From the NCBI GenBank assembly GCA_029168955.1, contig JAPDOI010000174.1, positions 1 to 64,000 of the forward strand: 64,000 nt of DNA. Direction: 5' to 3'. Positions 57,370-64,000 of the stretch are shown piece after piece (the stretch's first letter is position 1; each line of letters opens with the position of its first letter). This stretch comes from Aplectana chamaeleonis (lineage: Eukaryota > Nematoda > Chromadorea > Rhabditida > Cosmocercidae). The notes under the pieces are model-generated. The model was not told the DNA's origin. It did not search any database and worked only from the letters and a program-made list of their open reading frames with translations. A program made the translations under genes and the position numbers.

Positions 57370-59769
57370 TTAAAGGCAGCATAAACGCTCGCAAATTTGT
57401 TGGAGTTAACTACGAAAATAGGTATGGCCCAGATTACAACGCCTACGCATTTTTAAGCGTCAACAAGGAAACAATGCCACTACACGAGTAAGAACCTGGC
57501 CCCGCCCTGTATTTCTCCGCCATACATATTTGCCTCCTCCTCTAGAACAGGTGTGGTGGGCCAATCCCATCATCATCGACGTTTGTGAGTGCTACAATAA
57601 GTACAATAAGTGATCCACATACATCGGCGACGGTGGGAATAGCCCAGTACCCCCGTTTTGGAGGAGGACGGTAAATACAGGTGGCGGAGAAATACAGGGC
57701 GGGATCAACTTCTCACTCGTGTAGCGGAGTTGCAGGTCGATTTTGACGCTTCAGGGGCCGGATGCATCAACGCGAATCTCGGGGTTTGGGCAGGCGCGGG
57801 GCACGCAGGGCAGCGAAATCGGGATGCTGAGCCACCGGGGCAGGGGCAGGGGCAGTGCCCCTAATTGCCCCGGCTCGGAGGCTGGGGCAGAGGCTGCCCC
57901 GGCGGGGGCAAGAATGATGAAACGCACATAACAAAAAAAAGAAATAGAATAGGATGCAGTAGTCAACCGACATTATTTTTTATTTAAAATAACGTGAACA
58001 TTTGTTTGCTTAAAATTATTACTTCAAAAGGCAGAAGGTGAAATTTTTGTGTGCTTTTCTTCACATACCCTCCTTTTTTAGCATTGTTTTTTTGTCACAG
58101 TTTCTAATGGAAAAAAATCATGATACTACGTCAATTTTCTTTTTCCAATGAATTTTCGTATTCCTTGTACAATACACCAACGTATTACAGTCTTAGAATT
58201 TCGGAGAACTTTCGAGAAAGCAAAATTTCAGGAAATTTCGAACGAAAATTGTTCCATATTTTTTTGAAGCAGTAAATTTCGGGACGCATATAAATCGCAC
58301 ATTTTTTTTTCGTTTCAATCGTGTTGCTTGCTTATTTTTTCCTTCTAAATTCCGCTGGATCCTTCGAATTTTGAAAGAAAAAAGTAATAAATTCGGTTTT
58401 CAATCTGCACGATTAGAACATTTTTGGTTGTTTTAGAAGGTTTTCGTCCAAAAATCCTTCGAAGGACTTTTTTTTTGCAAACTTCGAAGAAACTTAATCA
58501 AAATTCTCGTTTTGTGCATTAATACTGCATAAAGATGTGAGAAAATTGAGTAGGCTACGATTTTTGTGGGTAATCGCGATAGGTCATTGATGTTAATGCG
58601 TCTGATTACGATTCAGTTGATTTTAAGAGTTCAATTTGAGGAGGGAACGCCTTTTAATGATTTTTCTCGTTCTTTCCCATGCGTTAACCTCAATTACATC
58701 ATTATGCAGTGACAAAAAAAAAGACAAATGATTCCTCGACATGATGTAAAAATGGACTCAGCTCAATAGTAATAAGCGTCCGTCGAAGGCTTACATCCCT
58801 TTGCACCTTCCTCTGTTCTGTGCTCTGTTTCCTACGTTCCTACAAAGAACGAACATCTTGCATACCCTTATTTTCTAGCCATAGGAAACAAATGAGTAGA
58901 AGCGGAAGTTTTAGACTATCTATTAAGCTGAAAAAAAAATACAAAATTGCCTCGAAAAAAGTTTGGCATTCAGTTTCTTTGCGCTTTGAACATCAAACTA
59001 ACTCCATAGTGAGTAAAAAAGGTCGTCGCAAAATTTTTAAACACTATGTCATTTCGCTAATTTTATTCTTCTTTATAAATGCGCAACACAACAAAGCAAG
59101 ATGACGATCTACGTATTATACCTCATTCTAGAACCTAATTTAGGAAAGGGTGAACGAAATGCTATTAAGAGCTTGGATGCTGGAAAGAAAAAATTTAGTG
59201 AGTTTCAATAAACACCAGAACTTTTTCAAAAATGTTGTTTATCAAACGAATTGCACAAAAATTGCAGATTTGCACACGATGTGAAACTTTCAGTCCATAA
59301 ACGAGCGTACTTCAAAATTAAATCAAATGCAGAAAACTGTGAGTGACATCAAAACATATGTGTTTATTAACAAACTACATTAGAAGACTGGGAAATGAAG
59401 GATGTTCAAATCTTCTAGAAACAAAAAAAAACGAGGAAATCAGGAGGCACAAAGCAGAGAGGCGAAAAATTCTCAGCTGTCCCGATTTATGGATCGCAGG
59501 TTTCGGGCGTAAATTGACTCGTGTGTACGTGATTTTTCTACACTGCGCTGGGGCTAGTTGCCCCTAAGCCATCGAGTGGTTGTACATACGGGGCAGGGCA
59601 CCGACTCTCGGGGCACCTGCCCCAGAGGAACCAGACCCTGCCCCTGACCTTGCCCCACCAAGTGCGTTGATGCATCCGGCCCCAGAATGCATAGGAGTTG
59701 TAATCGGGCCTACCATTCTCTTTTCGTTGCTCTCTCAACAACATTTAAACACGTGTATGCTGCCTTTGA
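57370..59769. mobile_element. Second copy of the TTAAAGGCAGC MITE, split by an insertion
   Basis: The left end TTAAAGGCAGCATAAACGCT (57,370) and right end (about 59,729-59,769: CTCAACAAC, then CACGTGTATGCTGCCTTT) match the two ends of the 494 bp MITE at 53,732. Removing the 1.93 kb insert (57,754-59,683) leaves about 470 bp, close to the intact copy. The left half contains a hairpin with ~66 bp arms (57,478-57,545 and 57,660-57,726). Confidence 0.65.
57754..59683 (+). mobile_element. 1.93 kb element with GGGGCCGGATGCATCAACGC ends, copy A
   Basis: The left end GGGGCCGGATGCATCAACGC (57,754) and right end GTGCGTTGATGCATCCGGCC (59,663-59,682) are inverted repeats. A GC-rich head (57,754-57,925) with CTGCCCC/GGGGCAG dyads is followed by AT-rich DNA. 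Copy B (62,424 onward) matches from the head to AATTCTCAGCTGTC and ATCGCAGGTTTCGG near 59,470-59,505. A 94-codon frame at 58,820-59,104 (Lys/Ser-rich) is not recognised and not shown to be conserved. Probably a non-autonomous DNA element; superfamily unknown. Confidence 0.7.
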
Positions 59770-60009
59770 AAAAACCTCGTGATTCGCGGTTGGAAAGCCA
59801 GCCGTGCTGGGTCGCTGCAACTTGTTTGTGCATAGCCCCAAACTTCATCTCCGCCCCAACCTCCACCTTTTGCTTAGTTCCAATTTAATGGGGCCATATA
59901 TACACTTTCACGATAAAAACCTTTTTGTTTACAAACCATGCAGGTGGGTAATAATGCGTTCTGAAACAGTGTCATTTCGTTGGAAGCAATATATGCCTGA
60001 AGCGCATGC
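59770..60009. other. Short spacer before the right minisatellite
   Basis: Nothing recognised. Confidence 0.4.
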
Positions 60010-61086
60010 ATGCGTACTGACAGCGGTCGGATCTCTAGAAAAAGTTTCGGACTGAGCGAGCGATAAAATCGGGCATACCACGCGTGAATGCGTATTAACA
60101 GTGGCCAATCCTGTGTGCGACATTTATGCCGACCGCGTGCTAATGCCGTTCCTACCGCGAGGCAATGCGTAACGAGCGCGTGTAGATGCGTGCTGACCGC
60201 TTTTAGAATTTGGAAAGCGTTCGTACCGACCGCGCGGCAGTATGTATCGACCACGTGGCAATGCGTAGTGATTGCGTGGCATTGTATACTGACTGCGTGA
60301 CAATGTGTACCGACCGCGTGGAAAGACGTATCGATTGCGCAGCGAAGCGTGCTAATCGCGTGTCAGTGCGTACCGACCGCGTGGCAGTATGTATCGACCG
60401 CGTGTTAATGCGTACTGATTGCGTGGTGTTGTGTACTGACCCCGTGACAATGAGTACCGACAGCGTGGCAAGACGTACCAACCGCGTGGCACTGCGTACG
60501 GACCGCGCGGCGATACGTACTAACCGCGTGGCAGTGCGTACGGACTGTGCGACAATACGTACCGACCGCGTGGCAGTATGAATCGACCGCTGTGACAGTA
60601 TGTATCGACCGCGTGGCAATGCGTACTGACCGCGTGGCGAGACGTTCCGACCGCCGTGGCAGTTTGTATCGACCGCGTGTCATTGCGTACCAACCGCAAG
60701 GCAATGCGTTCTGATCGCGTGACAATGTGTACTGATCGCGGGTCACTGCGTACTAACCGCGTGGCAGTTAGTACCAACCACGTGGCAAGGCGTACCGACC
60801 GCGCGGCAATGCGTACTAACCGCGTTGCGTTGCGTACCGACCGTGCGACAATACTTACCGACCGCGCGGCAAGACTTACCGACCGCGTGGCGATGCGTAC
60901 TGATCGCGTGGCAAGACGTACCGACCGCGCGGCTATACGTACTAATCGCGTGGTATTCCGTACTGGCCGCGTGACGGTGCGTATCGACCGCGCTAATTTG
61001 CGCGGCGACCGCGTGCAAATTGCGTTCCAAACGTCGCCCATCCCGCTGTCTTTACGCAACTTGTACTCGGTCAGTACGGAACATGT
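60010..61086 (-). repeat. Minisatellite array, right arm, 21 bp unit
   Basis: About 45-50 tandem copies of GTACCGACCGCGTGGCAATGC (21 bp) with many point variants. Because 21 is a multiple of three, every frame repeats a seven-residue motif (for example RTDRVAM); these frames are artefacts. The core GTACTGACCGCG is the inverse of CGCGGTCAGTAC in the left array. Confidence 0.93.
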
Positions 61087-61114
61087 CCGCGGTTGGCCCA
61101 CCCCATTGTCTGAG

Positions 61115-61399
61115 GAAGTAGAGCTACACCGGGACTTTTCAGTAAGGAAGATAGCCCTTTCTATGGGGATGAAATTTGTGATTGTTCAGAATGAAGGTTA
61201 AAAAAATGTTGCTGGGCTGTCTCTCTTCTACATATACTGGGTGTTTTGGCCTATGCGCAGAAAATGGCAGTACTTCATGATTGAGTTATATCAATGCTTA
61301 TTAAAACTGTCACACGAAGTATTACTATTGCAATCGTTCGTATCCTGTCGCGAATACCCACGACAATTCTAATTTATTTCATTTTCTCTCATTATTATG
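61115..61399. other. Unassigned spacer
   Basis: Sequence outside the right terminal repeat. Nothing recognised. Confidence 0.35.
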
Positions 61400-61895
61400 T
61401 AGTATAAAAGCATATAAAACTGGAAGTTTTAGCATCTTTTTTTGAACAATTCTTAAAAAAAGTAATCCCGTTAATGCAATCGAATGATCGCTGAACGATT
61501 ACCTGTTTTCCTTGATCAAATGCTTTTTTGAACAAGCACAATAAAAAGCCGAATTTATCACGCTTTTTTTTCGATATTAAAAGGACCTACCGGATTAATT
61601 TAGAAGAAGAAAAAAACAAAAATTAGCAAGCAACACGAACGGAAGTAAAAAAAAGCGTGATTTATAGCATAAAAATCTGATTAAAAAATCAAACTTAAGT
61701 ACGAAAATTGGAGCAGTTTTAAAACCTAGTATTTTGTAACTTTGTTCTTGAGAAAGTTCTGCAAAATTTTAGAACGGTACTATGTCGAGCACTAGCGCAA
61801 GGAATACGAAAGCCTAGTGGGGAAAGGAAATGGAAGCAGAATCCTCCAATTTTCCCAATCCTGACCCCGCAATTCGCGTTGATGCATCCGGCCCC
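61400..61895 (-). mobile_element. Inverted fragment of the 1.93 kb element family (copy D)
   Basis: It ends in GCGTTGATGCATCCGGCCCC (61,876-61,895), the inverse of the family's left end. 61,591-61,672 (TTTAGAAG...AGCAAGCAACACGA...GTGATTTATA) matches the inverse of about 58,286-58,370 in copy A. The GC-rich head is mostly missing, and the other end is lost near 61,400, so the start coordinate is approximate. Confidence 0.55.
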
Positions 61896-62423
61896 AGGAT
61901 CACTTTTTCGTGTTTCTCACTGACTTCTCACTTCTCTAGCAGCTTTTCATTGATCGTGAACTTTGTCAAAATTTTTAGATTGTTTAGGCGGGCTCGATTC
62001 TCCAAAAAATCCCCTGGATGTAAGTTGCAAATGTTTTTTTGTTAAAGTTACTCTTATGATGTATATTTCTGCTGTTACACTTCTTTTTAATTCTTTCTCG
62101 CAAATATGCCGGAGTCCAGTGAAAATCAGGTCCGCCTGAACAAAAAAAATTGGTCATGACCCATATCTAGGAAAAGGGTTTTGTGAGGAGTAAAACAACA
62201 AAAACACACATCATAAAAGTATAGTCAACCAAAAAAGAGACTCAAAACAAAGAAACTTACATTCAGGAGGAGATTCGAGCCTGCCAAACCAATGAAAAAT
62301 TCTGAAAAGGTTCACGATCTATGAGGAGCTTACTAGAGAAATCAGCATCAAGCACTAAATACGAGTTCTAGTTGAGTAGCACCACGGGCTAAAAAACTTC
62401 CGTATTGTAGCGCTTAGCACTCA
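61896..62423. other. Unassigned spacer
   Basis: AT-rich sequence between two members of the same element family. Nothing recognised. Confidence 0.35.
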
Positions 62424-64000
62424 GGGGCCGGATGCATCAACGCGAATCTTGGGGTTTGGGCAGGCGCGAGGCACGCAGGGCAGCGAAATCGGCATGCCGA
62501 GCCATCGGGGCAAGGGCAAGGGCAGTGCCCCCAACTGCCCCAGCTTTGAGGTTGGGGCAGAGGCTGCCCCGGCTGGGGCGAGAATGATGAAACGCTGCAG
62601 AAATGTGATACTATCACGCAGAAACCAACTTTTTCAAGGCTTGCTGTCCTTTTCATGGACATAAAACTTTTATTTAGCTTCTCGTAGACATTTGCTTGCC
62701 TAAAATTCTTACACCTAGAGGGTAATTATTCAATTCTCGATTGATTTTTTCACATATCCTCTTTTTTAAGCATTGTTTGAGGTTTTCCTTGAAAAAAGCC
62801 ATATTACTGCTCCCACCTTTTTTATTCCGCGATCCTCTAGCTTTTGCTTGATCTACAACAGTTTCAGAGTTTTTGAGTACTTTCGAACGCATGAAGGTTC
62901 AGAAAATTCTGTTTGAAGATACTTCCAATTTTTTTGAAAGAAATTGATTCCGAGACACGTATGAATTTTTTTTTCGAGGCACATATCAAATTTTTATACT
63001 AGAAACCACACATTTTTTTCTTGAGTTCCACCTGCACTGCTTGCTGAACTTCTTTTTTTCCCCAAATCTTGTCCTCTAAATCCTTTGAGTTGTGAAACAA
63101 AAAAAATTTAACAAATCCCATAAGAATTTTTCCCATAAAAATATACCCCATCTAGCGAAGAAGTTTTCTTCGCAACCCTATGTCTGAATAAGAAATATGA
63201 AATAAGAACTCTTGGCTCAATATATGAAGAAAATACTGCGCTTTAGTACTCGGCCGTCAATGCGTGTGTCCTTCTTCTCGTTCCTCTGCTGTGTTCTTCT
63301 GCTCACGTTTTCACAACATGAACATCTTGCAGTCCTTTTCCTCACAGCCATAAAAACTAAAAAAGTACAATTTGAAAATTTGGTGGGTGTATCAAGCCGA
63401 GAAAAAATACAAATTCACTCTGACAAAAGAATGGCCATAAATTTGTTTGCATTCTGAACATGAACTTCAGGATGCGTGAAAAAAACGCCAGTACGAAAAT
63501 GTGAAACATTGTATAGAGTTGATCTTGCTATAATTCCCTTGTAACTGAGCTAAACCGTCCACAGAGCGAAATGGCGGATGATCACCTCTCATTCTAACTT
63601 GAAATAGAAGAAAAAGGCGAGCAAAATGGCATTTGAGCCAGAATTCTACCCATGGTTTTTTAAATACACCACAAAATTTTTCAAAACTTGCTATATACAT
63701 TTTCCGACGAGGTTCGCAGCATTTTGGAGTTTAGGACAAGTTGTTAAGTCTCAATAACGAGCGAATTAAAAATAAAAAGATACTCAAAAACTACGGACGA
63801 AATTGAAACATATTTATGCTCTATTACCATTCTACATTACGAAAAAGTAACTGCGAGATGTTCAACTGCGTTGAAAACGAGAGGAAATTTGGAAACACAG
63901 GAGGCGTCAAGCGGACGGGGCGAAAATTCTCAGCTGTCTCGGCCGATCGATCGCAGGTTTCGGCCGTAAAATGGCGCGCACGTACGTCATTGCGTACACT
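62424..64000 (+). mobile_element. 1.93 kb element family, copy B, cut by window end
   Basis: It starts GGGGCCGGATGCATCAACGC at 62,424. The first 175 bp are nearly identical to 57,754-57,925. Further matches are ACATTTG(T/C)TTGC(T/C)TAAAATT, GAACATCTTGCA (63,320), and near the window edge AAATTCTCAGCTGTC and GATCGCAGGTTTCGG, in the same order as copy A. The body has diverged more than the head. Its right end would be expected roughly 100-350 bp past the window. Confidence 0.7.

Larger units (their letters stand above)
51993..61114. mobile_element. Putative 9.1 kb foldback element with minisatellite arms
   Basis: 51,993-52,020 (CTCAGACAATGGGGTGG then ACCGACCGCGG) and 61,087-61,114 are inverted copies matching at 26 of 28 bases. 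Directly inside each lies a minisatellite built from GCGTACTGACCGCG-type units, in opposite orientation on the two sides. The interior contains nested elements (53,732-54,225; 56,429-57,356; 57,370-59,769), which would leave an original element of about 5.3 kb. No transposase was identified and no clear target duplication was seen, so this could also be two separate insertions of the same terminal repeat. Confidence 0.5.

Noticed and set aside
60010..61201. Open frames of up to 193 codons rich in Thr/Arg/Asp
   Set aside because: Period-21 minisatellite translated in register; no start context or domain.

Overview
The window reads as nuclear DNA of a nematode, probably a rhabditid/strongylid (clade V) worm. 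The basis is one spliced gene whose exons join in phase through introns as short as 47-59 bp with nematode-style TTTCAG/TTGCAG acceptors, whose protein looks like a nematode SLC17-type transporter, plus a mariner relic. There are no bacterial-style operons. The species is not identified. Most of the window is repetitive DNA and only one gene can be supported.

Layout. 1-9,173: gene-poor sequence with several short inverted-repeat elements. These include two copies of a ~300 bp MITE (424-726, 3,554-3,850) that flank a 1.4 kb foldback element (1,914-3,320) carrying six perfect TGACGTCA sites, a 252 bp MITE (4,567-4,818), a tandem duplication (4,787-6,152) and a tRNA-like relic (6,232-6,300). 9,174-35,304: a 26 kb satellite array of about 430 monomers of 60/61 bp, each with two dyads built on GGCTTCGCC. 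Its right part has a higher-order period of about 14 monomers, and it ends in a ~0.5 kb block of the same satellite in inverted orientation (35,309-35,824). 35,825-40,255: AT-rich intergenic DNA with small hairpins and no supported gene.

40,313-50,851: a plus-strand SLC17/MFS-type anion transporter gene. Ten exons join in phase to 435 codons and cover roughly TM1 to TM11; the exon(s) for TM12 and the C-terminus were not found. Its large introns hold repeats: a perfect 26-bp-arm hairpin (42,651-42,732), a 145 bp MITE (44,065-44,209), a 750 bp MITE with TTAA ends (46,233-46,982) and a ~1 kb element with GATGCATC ends (49,696-50,716).

51,468-64,000: a nest of mobile elements. A possible 9.1 kb foldback element (51,993-61,114) has 28-bp terminal inverted repeats (26/28 matching) followed by inverted, related minisatellite arrays (left ~90 bp units, right 21 bp units). 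Inside it lie a 494 bp MITE (53,732-54,225), a mariner relic with an internally deleted minus-strand transposase (56,429-57,356), and a second copy of the 494 bp MITE family (57,370-59,769) split by a 1.93 kb element (57,754-59,683). A second copy of that 1.93 kb element starts at 62,424 and runs off the window, and an inverted fragment of it ends at 61,895.

The strongest candidates for something undescribed are the dyad-rich satellite with its higher-order structure and terminal inversion, and the foldback elements whose arms are made of minisatellites. No new protein-coding system is evident.
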